Positions 18,548 to 28,094 of a stretch of 64,000 nucleotides of DNA are shown here, piece by piece (positions within the stretch are counted from its first letter, which is position 1; every line of letters begins with the position of its first letter). The translations under genes were made by a program, and so were the position numbers. The stretch is from JAGMCF01 sp964398885. Its GTDB lineage: Bacteria; Cloacimonadota; Cloacimonadia; JGIOTU-2. The notes beneath the pieces were generated by a model. That model made no database searches and had not been told where the DNA came from. It saw only the letters and a list, made by a program, of their open reading frames with translations. Location: contig CAYNOU010000003.1 of NCBI GenBank assembly GCA_964398885.1, forward strand, positions 6,981 to 70,980, in the 5' to 3' direction.

Positions 18548-21500
18548 GTGAACAATAAAACAAAATTACTTATCTTAATTGGCTTTGTATTTATCCTTTG
18601 TTTTTCAAATAATCTTTTTGGGGTTTTCAACTCACGGGAAGAGATTATTGAAAATTTTGATGATGGTGAAGTTGAACTGCTTTCTTATCCCGGAGAAGAT
18701 GAAGACCCGGATGACTGGGCTTTGGACTCAACTATTACCTACAATAACTCACCATACTCACTTAAACTTTTCGGAAATACCTGGAAAATAGAAATGATTG
18801 AACCTACTGTAGTTGATTCTGACGATGTCTGGCAAGTTTCTGCTTATGTACAAACACTGGGAGAAATTCAAGGTTTTGGTGTTATGGATTCTACCAATGT
18901 TTTGTTGTATTCTCTCGCTGGAACAGAGGAGCTAAATATTGAAGAATGGGTAACTGTGTATCAAGGTACTTTTCCATTACAGACCTGGAATATTTATCAA
19001 CTTCCAATTGCAGATGATTGGTTTGCATGGTTTGATTATTTGCCTTTAATTACTGGTATAATTTTCATAAATGATAGAGATGTGACTCCAACCGGAATAG
19101 TCTATTTTGATGAAATCATAAATATAACAAATGATTTACCAATTCCTCCTCAAGTTGAAATAAGCTATACCATTGGAAAGATTTATAGAAATTCCAAAGG
19201 AAAGAGAAGTGTGGATGTCCAATTTTACGGAGAGGTTTTTGACCCAGACAGCGATGAGCATCAGTTTTTCTGGAATTTCGGAGATGATTCAACAAGCACT
19301 GAACAAAACCCTTTCCACACTTTTTTAGTTCAAGATGACCATCCTTACACTGTATTGTTAGAAGTTGTGGATGATACTGACTTATGGGGACAGGCGACTT
19401 GCCAGATTGAAGTTGACCCTGGTCCTACTACTTTTCCCATAACAATGAATTTTATCGGCGATATTATGCTTGCAAGAGGTTATGAACAAACAATTATTCC
19501 TAATCAGGGAGTAGAGGCTATATTTGAACCTACTCTTTCTATACTGGGAGAGGCAGCTGATATTACAGTTGCTAATCTGGAGTGTCCTCTTACTACTTAT
19601 AATGTGCATCATCCCACAAAGCCTATCTATTTTAGAGGCTCTCCTGAAAATGTGGCTGGACTTGTCTATGCAGGGATTAATGTGGTGAATCTTGCCAATA
19701 ACCACATTCTTGATTATATGCTACATGGAATTCAGGAAACACAATCTGTTTTAGAAGAGAATTGTATTGCCTTTTCTGGTGCTGGTGCAAATTCTTACGA
19801 AGTATATTTGCCACTTTTCTACTCCAAATCTGGTATAAGTATTGCTTTACTCGCTTCAAGTGACAGAACAGGTCAATACAATAATTATCAACCATATCTG
19901 AATGCTGGTTATAATAAATCAGGCTTTGCTTATATGACACCATATTACATAACTCAACAAATAAATGCTATTGAGGATTATGCTGACCTTATAGTCGTAG
20001 AGATGCATGCAGGTAGTGAATATTCATTATCTCCAGGCAGTAATTATGATAAATCCGATGTGTTTGCAGGTTGGGACCCTGAAGATTTTAATGAAGATGA
20101 AGATTATACACCTCGTATAGATATTCCTCATATGTGGGATATTGCAATCAGGCATTTTGCTATTGATTCAGGAGCAGATTTAGTTATCTGTCATCATCCA
20201 CATATTATTCAAGGTTTTGAAGTATATAATGGAAAATTGATTGCTCATTCTTTGGGAAATTTTGCCTTTGACCTAAGCTATGCTGAAACTTTCCCATCAA
20301 TGATTCTAAATGCAAAAATCAATGAAACGGGATTTTATGAATATTCAGTCACCCCAGTTTATATTGATGATTGGATTCCTGTTCCTGCACAGGGAGAGTT
20401 GGGCATTTATATTTTAGACTATCTTGCGAGACGCTCAAAAGATTTAGGAACTTATCTATATGTTGATAGAGAAAATATAACTGCAGACATTATATTGGAT
20501 ACAATTAATATGGAAATAAATACAGAGATATATGAACAAGATTTTCAATTATATGAGGATGATGGTTTCTGGATATCAAAACCTATGTGTCTCCAAAAAG
20601 ATGGAAGTATCTCTTCAATTAATTCTATTACTCCAGCAAACAATTGGGAATATCGTCTTGGCAGGGAAATAATCTGGTTTGGAAATTTTGAAGATGAAGG
20701 ATGCTCACTCTGGAATGTGAACAGTTCAGATGAATGGTATGATAGCACTGAAGTTTATGCCGGTAATCGCTCTCTTTGTCATAGACGCTATCCAGACTCT
20801 GGAGATAATATCATTACGAATTTTGAGAAAAGAATAAAATGCTATTCAGACACAACAAGTTATTCTCTCTATGGTCATATTAAAACTCAGAATGGTGCAG
20901 AGGTGACTGTTGAAATAAGGTATTATTATTCCAGATTTGGCTCCTACTATCTTGGTTCTGATGATATTGGAGAATGGATTAGCGGCGATTCTGAATGGAC
21001 ATTCTATCATAATGAATTAACTCTTCCAACAAGCACACATTTTTTTGATATTCGTTTGAATAGCAACTGTCCTGATACTGGAGTAGCTTATTCCTGGTTT
21101 GACAATGTTGGCATTATTGAATGGACAGCATGGCAGCCTGCTGATATGCCAGTGAATATCACAAATCCCAATGACTATTATTTTATTCAAATCAAGACAG
21201 ATACACAAGAAGAATATGCTTTTATCACATATACAGAGACGAATTATGGTGAAGGTCCTCATGTTTCAATTGAAGATAACCTTTTAAGTAAACAAACCAA
21301 TGGTAGATTATATCAGAACTACCCCAATCCATTTAGTCCCCGATTTAATCGGGGATCAACCACAATCTCTTTTAATTTAGCCACCAGTCTTCGCTACGCT
21401 ACGCCCCGGCAGGCGGAGAACGCACAAGTAACAATTTATAACATAAAAGGGCAACTTATAAAAACTCTCATCCCAATGACAAATGACCAATGTCCAATGA

Positions 21501-21622
21501 CTAAAGTTGTTTGGGATGGAAAAGACGATAATGGTAAATTTGTAAGTTCAGGGATTTATTTATATCAATTAAAATTAGATGATAAAGTTGTTGATACAAA
21601 GAAGTGTTTGCTTTTAAAATAG
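18548..21622 (+). CDS. Secreted CapA-like metallophosphatase-fold protein with sorting domain
   Basis: The 1024-aa product starts with GTG (MNNKTKLLILIGFVFILCFS signal). After an N-terminal jelly-roll-like region and a PKD-type domain (DPDSDEHQFFWNFGD, near 230-300) comes a CapA/PGA-synthesis domain (about 300-630): FIGDIMLARGYE, NLECPLT, GINVVNLANNHILDY, VVEMHAGSEY, ICHHPHIIQGFE and SLGNFAFD. CapA proteins are calcineurin-fold enzymes linked to poly-gamma-glutamate capsule export; a secreted, sorting-domain version suggests a surface phosphoesterase or amide-acting enzyme, which is inference. A second jelly-roll region and the sorting domain (ending DTKKCLLLK) follow. The sorting domain contains a palindrome (21337-21355) and the shared 143-nt block. 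Confidence 0.82.
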   Translation: MNNKTKLLILIGFVFILCFSNNLFGVFNSREEIIENFDDGEVELLSYPGEDEDPDDWALDSTITYNNSPYSLKLFGNTWKIEMIEPTVVDSDDVWQVSAYVQTLGEIQGFGVMDSTNVLLYSLAGTEELNIEEWVTVYQGTFPLQTWNIYQLPIADDWFAWFDYLPLITGIIFINDRDVTPTGIVYFDEIINITNDLPIPPQVEISYTIGKIYRNSKGKRSVDVQFYGEVFDPDSDEHQFFWNFGDDSTSTEQNPFHTFLVQDDHPYTVLLEVVDDTDLWGQATCQIEVDPGPTTFPITMNFIGDIMLARGYEQTIIPNQGVEAIFEPTLSILGEAADITVANLECPLTTYNVHHPTKPIYFRGSPENVAGLVYAGINVVNLANNHILDYMLHGIQETQSVLEENCIAFSGAGANSYEVYLPLFYSKSGISIALLASSDRTGQYNNYQPYLNAGYNKSGFAYMTPYYITQQINAIEDYADLIVVEMHAGSEYSLSPGSNYDKSDVFAGWDPEDFNEDEDYTPRIDIPHMWDIAIRHFAIDSGADLVICHHPHIIQGFEVYNGKLIAHSLGNFAFDLSYAETFPSMILNAKINETGFYEYSVTPVYIDDWIPVPAQGELGIYILDYLARRSKDLGTYLYVDRENITADIILDTINMEINTEIYEQDFQLYEDDGFWISKPMCLQKDGSISSINSITPANNWEYRLGREIIWFGNFEDEGCSLWNVNSSDEWYDSTEVYAGNRSLCHRRYPDSGDNIITNFEKRIKCYSDTTSYSLYGHIKTQNGAEVTVEIRYYYSRFGSYYLGSDDIGEWISGDSEWTFYHNELTLPTSTHFFDIRLNSNCPDTGVAYSWFDNVGIIEWTAWQPADMPVNITNPNDYYFIQIKTDTQEEYAFITYTETNYGEGPHVSIEDNLLSKQTNGRLYQNYPNPFSPRFNRGSTTISFNLATSLRYATPRQAENAQVTIYNIKGQLIKTLIPMTNDQCPMTKVVWDGKDDNGKFVSSGIYLYQLKLDDKVVDTKKCLLLK
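21337..21355. repeat. TCCCCGATT palindrome inside the CapA-like sorting domain
   Basis: TCCCCGATTTAATCGGGGA is perfect apart from its central base. It encodes SPRFNRGS between YPNPF and TTISF, the first conserved segment of the sorting domain. Confidence 0.85.
21368..21510 (+). repeat. Sorting-domain segment, 143 nt (copy 2)
   Basis: By eye this stretch is identical over all 143 nt to 22550-22692 and nearly so, over its first 100 nt, to copy 1 at 13639. It covers the SLRYATPRQAEN insertion and the NIKGQLIKTL strand. Confidence 0.88.
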
Positions 21623-22549
21623 TAAAATATTAATGAATTTTAAGGAAAATAATTAGAGAGGAAATAAAATGAAGAGAATATCTATTGTACCTTTAATTAG
21701 CATACTGTTATTATTTGTACCATTATTGGTAAATTTCATACATGCCGAACAATCATGGCAAGTTACAAATAAACATCGGGATATATGGGGACCTTGGGTA
21801 GAAACTCAATGGGGTCAGGAATATCCTTATAACATACTCTGTCCGCTTAATCCTTATGGAGGTCGCAGATGTATAGTAGGTCTTCTGCCTTTAGTAATAG
21901 CACAAATAATTAATTACCATAAATACATTAATGATGCGAATTTTGATGATGATGACGATTATTATTCAAATCCTATCTACATTGATGATGACTATGAGAT
22001 TTATGATTTTCCTTCCTTTCCAGAATTAAATGTATATCTTGACCAGATAAGAGATTATTATTCTAACAATAACTGTCTTACTGATACCTTGATAGCAGCT
22101 TTAAATTTTGCTTGTGGAGTATCTGTGGAACATCAATATGTTTTTGGTGGAGATATGTTCTAATAAATGCCTGTTCAGCTCTCTTAAATAAATTTGGGTA
22201 TACTACAGCTAATTATACTCAGGCAATAAATTCAGGTTTTTATTCTGCTCTTTCTACAGATATGATGGAAGCTCGTCCAGCTATGCTGGGGATTTCAGGG
22301 TCAGATGGCGGTCATCTGGTTATTTGTGATGGCTATAACAGTGATGAAGATACTTACCATCTCAATTTTGGCTGGAATGGTGGCGGTGATGGATGGTATT
22401 CTCTACCTGCTGGAATGCCTTTTGGATTTAATGTTATTAATGCAGCCATAATAAATATTGATAGCCCATCACAGGGTGCAAACGATACCCCTCATCAAGA
22501 TTTCATTTTTCAGAACTTCCCGAATCCATTCAGCAGTTCCACCACAGTT

Positions 22550-22692
22550 TCTTTTAATTTAGCCACCAGTCTTCGCTACGCTACGCCCCGGCAGGCGGAG
22601 AACGCACAAGTAACAATTTATAACATAAAAGGGCAACTTATAAAAACTCTCATCCCAATGACAAATGACCAATGTCCAATGACTAAAGTTGT
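22550..22692 (+). repeat. Sorting-domain segment, 143 nt (copy 3)
   Basis: Identical to 21368-21510 as far as can be checked by eye, although the two host genes encode unrelated N-terminal domains. Confidence 0.88.
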
Positions 22693-22768
22693 CTGGGATG
22701 GAAAGGATGAAAGCGGGAAACCAGTAGCTTCAGGTATTTATTTTTATAGATTATCCACCAGAGGTGAA

Positions 22769-22783
22769 TCCGCCTCAGGCGGA
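22769..22783. repeat. TCCGCC/GGCGGA palindrome near the C-terminus of the C10-like protein
   Basis: TCCGCCTCAGGCGGA, preceded by a weaker CCACC/GGTG hairpin, inserts about a dozen residues (STRGESASGGKL) into the last beta hairpin of the sorting domain, between FYRL and GDKVIDTKKC. Confidence 0.8.
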
Positions 22784-22879
22784 AAATTAGGTGATAAAGT
22801 AATAGATACAAAGAAATGTTTATTATTAAAGTAATGAAAAATGTCAAAACAATAATAATTTAAAAAGGAAGGAAGAAAA

Positions 22880-24871
22880 ATGGGGAAAAGAATTTTTATC
22901 ATAATCAGTTTATTATTTGCCACCGCTATCTCTTTTGCTGATACCCATATCCCTGGTGGAGATGTTAGTGGTATCTGGTCAATTAGTGGTAGTCCGTATT
23001 TTATTGATGATGAAATAACTATCACTAATGATTCAACTCTTATTATTGGACCTGGAGTAGAAATTATTTTTACAGGACATTATAAATTCAGTATACAAGG
23101 TAGATTATTAGCTATAGGAGCAGAAAATGATACTATTTTGTTTACAGTTAACGACACAACTGGTTTTTCTAACATACAAGTATCAAATGGTGGCTGGCAT
23201 GGGATTAGATTTGATAATACCCCTGCTTCTAATGATTCTTCTAAAATTATGTACTGCAAAATAGAGTATGGTAAAGCTATAGGTAATGGCCATGATAGAT
23301 ATGGAGGTGCAATTTATGTAAGAAATTTTTCTAAACTTCTTATTTTATCTAACAGAATAGAGAATAACCTCTCCAGCTTCTATGGTTGTGCAATTTACTG
23401 TCATTACTCTAGTCCAATTATAGAAAATAATAATATAATCAATAACAATTCAGACTTTACTGGAGGAGGACTTTCTTTATGGTATTCTGATGCAATTGTA
23501 AAAGGGAATGTAATAAGTTATAATTATGGGAATGGAATTTGTACAACTCGTGATTCTCATCCAATTATAATAAATAATATAATTGACCATAATCATCATG
23601 CTGGTAACGGGATTGCATGCTTTTCTAGCGCTGTGATAAAAAACAATACAATAAGTCATAACGATGGAACTGGGATTTACTGTGGATCCAGCAATATAAT
23701 TATAGACAATAATGTAATATATAACAATGATGGTTATTGTGGTGGAGGTATCCGCCTTTTAATGGGTGAAGATATTATAATTATTAAGAATACTATAGCC
23801 AATAATAATGCTGAGATTTCTGGTGACGGTATTTATTGTGCAGGAACCAGCCCCAATATTATAAATAATATATTATGGAATAATATGTCTGAAAGTATTT
23901 ACAATCAAGTATATATTACTGATTATTATGATCTTGGTCAAGGTATTCTTTATGAAGCTGACCCAAATTTTTTCTATTCTGATATACAAGGAGGTATAGA
24001 CGATTTTGTATTTGGAGGTAACACGAATTATGAGGGGGCATACGAAAACAATATAGATTCTGATCCCAAATTTGTTGATATAATCAATGGAGATTTTCAT
24101 CTAAGTTGGACAAACTACCCAATACTTGACTCAACAAAATCTCCCTGTATAGATGCAGGTGATCCAAATTTGCCATTTGACCCAGATGGAACAATTTCAG
24201 ATATAGGTGCATTTTATTTTGATCAAAGTATATTAGAACTAACTACTTTTATAGCAACTTATGTTGATGATAATATTCTCATCTGCTGGACTACAGCAAC
24301 AGAGACAGGTGTTGTTGCTTTTAACATTTATCGTAATACAGAAGATGTTTATCAAACAGCAGATTGGATTAATGTTGATAGAATTCCTGGACATGGAACT
24401 ACATCTGAACCGAATGAATATCAATTTGTTGATGATACTTTCGTGCCTGATACTATATATTATTATTGGCTTGAGGTGATAGGGTATTGGGGTGGAACTT
24501 ATGTCTATGGTTCTATTGTATATGTTCCTCCTGTGGATATGGATGAACATAGTTTATGTAACACTTTCTACCTTTCTCAGAACGCCCCCAATCCATTCAA
24601 TACTTTAACCACAATTTCTTTTTCAACCACGAATTTACGTAACTCGTCCGCCAACTGGCGGAGATTACCACAGATAAAAATATATAATATCAAAGGTCAG
24701 CTTATAAAACAATTCATAATTCATCCCGATTATAATCGGGAAAAAATTAATGAAGTTAGGTGGGATGGAAAAGATGAAAATGGCAAACCAATAAATTCAG
24801 GCATTTACTTCTATCAACTTAAAATTGGGAATAACATAATAGATACTAAGAAATGTATATTTTTAAAATAA
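22880..24871 (+). CDS. Secreted right-handed beta-helix protein with sorting domain
   Basis: The 663-aa product has a signal peptide (MGKRIFIIISLLFATAISFA) and then about 400 residues of parallel beta-helix rungs rich in Asn and Ile (IENNNIINNNS, GNVISYN, IKNNTISHND, IIDNNVIYNND, IIKNTIANNN), the pattern of pectate-lyase-like or NosD-type surface proteins. A FN3-like segment (ICWTTATETGVVAFNIYR) and a sorting domain ending DTKKCIFLK follow. Beta-helix proteins often bind or cleave polysaccharide, but no catalytic residues can be assigned here. A TCCGCC palindrome (24647-24662) and a TCCCGAT palindrome (24724-24741) lie in the sorting-domain loops. Confidence 0.82.
   Translation: MGKRIFIIISLLFATAISFADTHIPGGDVSGIWSISGSPYFIDDEITITNDSTLIIGPGVEIIFTGHYKFSIQGRLLAIGAENDTILFTVNDTTGFSNIQVSNGGWHGIRFDNTPASNDSSKIMYCKIEYGKAIGNGHDRYGGAIYVRNFSKLLILSNRIENNLSSFYGCAIYCHYSSPIIENNNIINNNSDFTGGGLSLWYSDAIVKGNVISYNYGNGICTTRDSHPIIINNIIDHNHHAGNGIACFSSAVIKNNTISHNDGTGIYCGSSNIIIDNNVIYNNDGYCGGGIRLLMGEDIIIIKNTIANNNAEISGDGIYCAGTSPNIINNILWNNMSESIYNQVYITDYYDLGQGILYEADPNFFYSDIQGGIDDFVFGGNTNYEGAYENNIDSDPKFVDIINGDFHLSWTNYPILDSTKSPCIDAGDPNLPFDPDGTISDIGAFYFDQSILELTTFIATYVDDNILICWTTATETGVVAFNIYRNTEDVYQTADWINVDRIPGHGTTSEPNEYQFVDDTFVPDTIYYYWLEVIGYWGGTYVYGSIVYVPPVDMDEHSLCNTFYLSQNAPNPFNTLTTISFSTTNLRNSSANWRRLPQIKIYNIKGQLIKQFIIHPDYNREKINEVRWDGKDENGKPINSGIYFYQLKIGNNIIDTKKCIFLK
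24647..24662. repeat. TCCGCC/GGCGGA palindrome inside the beta-helix sorting domain
   Basis: TCCGCCAACTGGCGGA encodes SSANWR in the loop between TISF and QIKIYNIKG; it replaces the NLHEN-type sequence seen in paralog 1. Confidence 0.82.
24724..24741. repeat. TCCCGAT palindrome inside the beta-helix sorting domain
   Basis: TCCCGATTATAATCGGGA is a perfect 18-bp palindrome encoding HPDYNRE in the second loop, between QLIKQF and VRWDGKDE. Confidence 0.85.
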
Positions 24872-24929
24872 TAATTTGAGTAATAGGAGTTTAACCTCAA
24901 TAAGTATATCAAATAAAATCAAAAATAAT

Positions 24930-24963
24930 ATTTCTTGACTATAAAATCTAAATTTTAAGAAAT
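24930..24963 (+). promoter_or_regulatory. Conserved leader hairpin before paralog 3
   Basis: ATTTCTT (24930-24936) and AAGAAAT (24957-24963) flank TTGACT. The similarity to the 13.9 kb leader extends upstream into the tail of the preceding gene. Confidence 0.45.
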
Positions 24964-24986
24964 AATTACAAGAAAAAGGGAGGCTT

Positions 24987-26822
24987 ATGATGAAAAGGAA
25001 AATATTATTCCTGTTTATTATAATCATATTAATAGGCGCAAAATTCTCTTTTGCGGATATGAATATTGCTATTCAAGATACAGTTCTACCACCACCAAAT
25101 GATTTTAATGCATCCGGAGAAAATGGTTGTGTTAATCTTAGTTGGGATGAACCATCTCAAGGAAATTATAACCTTATTGGATATTATCTATATCGGAGCG
25201 ATCCTGGGAGATATGTATATTTAGATAATACTCAAAATACATATTGTGATTATATGGTTTATACAGGAATTGAATATACATACTGGGCAACAGCAGTATA
25301 TTCAGAAGGAGAATCAGTAAATTCTAATGTAGATACTGCTACATCATATATTCCTAGTTGTTTTTATGAAACATTTTATGAAGATTGGCATTTAACTGGG
25401 TGGAGAGCAGTTCCATCAAGTCCGAATAATTGGGAATGGGATTCTGATTGTGAAGCAGCAAAATTAAACTGGTCACCATCAGTTACCAATTATGATATGT
25501 CACTCATTTCTCCAGAAATATGGATACCCTATGGAGCAACTTTCATTAGTTTAAATGTAAATATGTATATACATGATTATGCTACAGATTTTGGAGAAGT
25601 GATGGAAATATGGATTATTAATGGGGGACAAGAAACTTTGATATTTGAATGGGATTTGGACTATAATGGTGATTGGGGTTCACCAGGTGGAACTATTTGG
25701 GAATATTGCGATATGTCTCAATATGAAGGTGAGACAATACAAATTAAATTCCGTTCACATGGAGGTGATACATATAATTTTAATTATTGGTATATTTATG
25801 ATGTAACTGTTGGCTATGCTTGGGTACCATCTTACTACGCTACATTGGTAGTAACAGCAACTGATAGTTCTGGTAATCCCGTAGAAGGTGTTACTGTTAA
25901 TGCTGTAAGTACTCAATGGGATTTGTATTATAATGCTTATACAAATGAAAATGGAGAATTCACAATTTTCCCAATGATACCTGGTGATTACTGGTTTACT
26001 TATTATATTAGTTATTTTTGTCCAATAGTAGAAGTGGTTAATATTCCATCATCCAGTACTTTAAATTTCGAGATGTCTTCTTTGTCTACAATGTCAATAT
26101 CACCTACCTGTATAGACACAATTATGGCTCCTGATGATAGTATTGTAGTATATCTAACAATACAAAATTACAGAGATGTACCTATACATTGGTTTGCGGA
26201 TATTGTAAATTCTGATTTGAATAATGCGAATAATACGGTTTTTATAAATACTTCAAACTCAAAAGATATAGAAATGAATTTGAAAAGAAAGGCAAGTAGT
26301 TCTTTCTATTCTAATGATAGTTTATTTTGTCTTTCTACAACTACAACACATGGAATTATAGCACCGGGACAAAGTTTTGATTGGCGCCTACTGTTAGACA
26401 CTACAGGACAAACACCTGGAACAGTATTAGAATTTGATGTTGTGTTTACATCTGATCCAAATGTTGGAACCATCATTGTCCCAGTTACAGTCACAATAAT
26501 TGAAGAAGGGATTGATGATATACCTGATATATCTACCAAATTAAACCAGAACTATCCCAACCCCTTTAGCACTTTCACCACAATTTCTTTTAATTTAACC
26601 GTCCCGATGATAATCGGGAAACAAACGCGAATAAATATTTATAACATTAAAGGTCAGCTTGTTAGATATTTCGCAATCCGCAATCCGCAATCCGAACTTA
26701 CAAAGGTTGTCTGGGATGGCAAAGATGAAAATGGTGATACAGTAAGTTCAGGCCTATATTTTTATCAATTAAAAATTGATAATAAAATAATAGATACAAA
26801 GAAATGCTTGATTTTGAGATAA
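24987..26822 (+). CDS. Secreted FN3/jelly-roll protein with sorting domain (paralog 3)
   Basis: This 611-aa paralog of 14013-15854 and 15915-18485 shares their signal peptide almost exactly (ILFLFIIIILIGAKFSFAD). It has the FN3-like domain (LSWDEPSQGNYNLIGYYLYR), jelly-roll region (GWRAVPSSPNNWEWDSDCEA), carboxypeptidase-regulatory-like domain (VTATDSSGNPVEGVTV) and sorting domain (DDIPDISTKLNQNYPNPF onward, ending DTKKCLILR). It lacks the propeller-like insertion of paralog 2. Loop 1 of the sorting domain carries a TCCCGAT palindrome and loop 2 a triple GCAATCC repeat. Likely a surface adhesin or carbohydrate-binding protein; function unproven. Confidence 0.8.
   Translation: MMKRKILFLFIIIILIGAKFSFADMNIAIQDTVLPPPNDFNASGENGCVNLSWDEPSQGNYNLIGYYLYRSDPGRYVYLDNTQNTYCDYMVYTGIEYTYWATAVYSEGESVNSNVDTATSYIPSCFYETFYEDWHLTGWRAVPSSPNNWEWDSDCEAAKLNWSPSVTNYDMSLISPEIWIPYGATFISLNVNMYIHDYATDFGEVMEIWIINGGQETLIFEWDLDYNGDWGSPGGTIWEYCDMSQYEGETIQIKFRSHGGDTYNFNYWYIYDVTVGYAWVPSYYATLVVTATDSSGNPVEGVTVNAVSTQWDLYYNAYTNENGEFTIFPMIPGDYWFTYYISYFCPIVEVVNIPSSSTLNFEMSSLSTMSISPTCIDTIMAPDDSIVVYLTIQNYRDVPIHWFADIVNSDLNNANNTVFINTSNSKDIEMNLKRKASSSFYSNDSLFCLSTTTTHGIIAPGQSFDWRLLLDTTGQTPGTVLEFDVVFTSDPNVGTIIVPVTVTIIEEGIDDIPDISTKLNQNYPNPFSTFTTISFNLTVPMIIGKQTRINIYNIKGQLVRYFAIRNPQSELTKVVWDGKDENGDTVSSGLYFYQLKIDNKIIDTKKCLILR
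26602..26619. repeat. TCCCGAT palindrome inside the paralog 3 sorting domain
   Basis: TCCCGATGATAATCGGGA (one mismatched pair near the centre) encodes VPMIIGK in loop 1, in the same position as other repeats in the paralogs. Confidence 0.8.
26673..26694 (+). repeat. GCAATCC triple tandem repeat in paralog 3
   Basis: Three copies of the 7-mer GCAATCC encode AIRNPQS in loop 2 of the sorting domain, where the paralogs carry palindromes or other microrepeats. Confidence 0.8.
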
Positions 26823-26880
26823 AATAATAACTCAAAACTCAAAAATATAAAATATTTTAACAACAAACAATTTTCCCAAA

Positions 26881-28041
26881 ATGGAACGAATAATTTTACA
26901 CATTGATATGGACGCCTTCTTTGCTGCGATTGAGCAAAGAGATAATCCAGAATTGAAAGGAAAACCTGTAATCGTTGGTGGTGGAGCAGAAAATAAAGGG
27001 GTTGTGAGCACTGCATCTTATGAAGCAAGAAAATTTGGTGTCCATTCTGCAATGCCAATTTACCAGGCAAAACAACTTTGCCCTGCTGGAATATTCATAA
27101 AAGGAAATTATCATAAATATGCGTTTGAATCAGTTAAAATTATAAATATTTGCCATACAATTGCACCTATTGTTGAGCCAGTAAGTGTTGATGAGGCTTT
27201 TCTAGATGTTAGTGGCGGTATTCCTTTTTTTAAATCTAAAAAACAAATTGCTGAAACATTACAGAATAAAATTTTACAGCAATTACATCTAACTTGTTCC
27301 ATTGGAATTGCACCAAATAAATTGTTAGCAAAGATTGCTAGTGAAATGAATAAACCTTCAGGAATAAAAATTATTGAAAATGATGAAGTTAAGCAACTAT
27401 TAGATAATCTGCCAATAGAAAAAATGTTTGGAATTGGTAAAAAGACTGCAATCATCTTAAAAAATTTTGGTGTATACTCTGCTGGAGATTTAGGAAGATT
27501 TCCAGAATCAATTCTCATAAAAAAATTTGCTAAGGTTGGTAAACAATTGTCTCTTATGGGAAAAGGAATTGATAGTTCACCAGTTGTGCCTGTTTCTAAA
27601 ATACCTAAACCAAAATCAATTGGGAATGAAATAACTTTATCAAAAAATATTGGGAATAAGGAAAAATTACGCGGAGTTCTTTTACAACTTACACACAAAA
27701 CTGCTTACCGTCTGCGAAGGAAACATGCATCTGCTCATACAATTACACTAAAAGTTAAATATGATAATTTTTCAGTAAATACTTTTAACCATACAGTTGA
27801 ACAAGCAGTAAATTATGATTCCGAAATCTACAAGATAGTTATTAACCTGTTTGATAAAATTAATCTTGGCTTTCACAAAATAAGACTCTTTGGTATCAGA
27901 TTATCAAATATGGAATTCGCCGATGACCCGATACAATTAGAAATTTTTTCAGTTTATAAGAAAAAGTTTGCTAATATTTCCTGGGCTGTAGATAAGTTGA
28001 AAAAAAAATATGGTGAGGAGATTATAAATATTGGAGAGTAG
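26881..28041 (+). CDS. dinB: DNA polymerase IV (Y family)
   Basis: Error-prone translesion polymerase, 386 aa, normal length. The palm motifs are clear: HIDMDAFFAAIEQ at the N-terminus and VSVDEAFLDVSG near residue 105, giving the catalytic Asp and Asp-Glu. CSIGIAPNKLLAKIASEMNK and the helix-hairpin-helix region (MFGIGKKTAIILKNFGV) follow, then the little-finger domain. The ATG at 26881 starts right at the conserved MERIILHIDMD; no strong ribosome-binding site is seen. No SOS box is recognisable upstream. Confidence 0.95.
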   Translation: MERIILHIDMDAFFAAIEQRDNPELKGKPVIVGGGAENKGVVSTASYEARKFGVHSAMPIYQAKQLCPAGIFIKGNYHKYAFESVKIINICHTIAPIVEPVSVDEAFLDVSGGIPFFKSKKQIAETLQNKILQQLHLTCSIGIAPNKLLAKIASEMNKPSGIKIIENDEVKQLLDNLPIEKMFGIGKKTAIILKNFGVYSAGDLGRFPESILIKKFAKVGKQLSLMGKGIDSSPVVPVSKIPKPKSIGNEITLSKNIGNKEKLRGVLLQLTHKTAYRLRRKHASAHTITLKVKYDNFSVNTFNHTVEQAVNYDSEIYKIVINLFDKINLGFHKIRLFGIRLSNMEFADDPIQLEIFSVYKKKFANISWAVDKLKKKYGEEIINIGE

Positions 28042-28049
28042 AAAATGAT

Positions 28050-28073
28050 ATTTGTTATTAGTTATTGGTTATT
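28050..28073 (+). repeat. Left inverted repeat flanking the S23-type gene
   Basis: This 24-nt stretch matches the reverse complement of 28486-28509 at 22 of 24 positions. Together the two enclose the four-helix-bundle gene between dinB and obg. Confidence 0.7.
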
Positions 28074-28094
28074 AAAAAATTAGGATGGGTAAGT

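Larger units (their letters stand above)
21669..22834 (+). pseudogene. C10 (streptopain-like) peptidase, frameshifted, catalytic Cys missing
   Basis: The first frame (21669-22163) gives a signal peptide and the N-terminal half of a C10 fold; the second (reading into 22834) gives the rest, so one frameshift lies near 22150-22163, just after FGGDMF. Frame 2 joins smoothly as INACSALLNKFGYTT. The His region is intact (GGHLVICDGYNSDEDTYHLN, then FGWNGGGDGWYSLP). In the Cys region CIVGLLPLVIAQIINYH, the family pattern GCVATA is replaced by GLLPLV, so the nucleophile is absent. The sorting domain follows (ending DTKKCLLLK), with the 143-nt block and a TCCGCC palindrome. It is either a decayed peptidase or a read error over a non-catalytic homolog. 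Confidence 0.75.
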
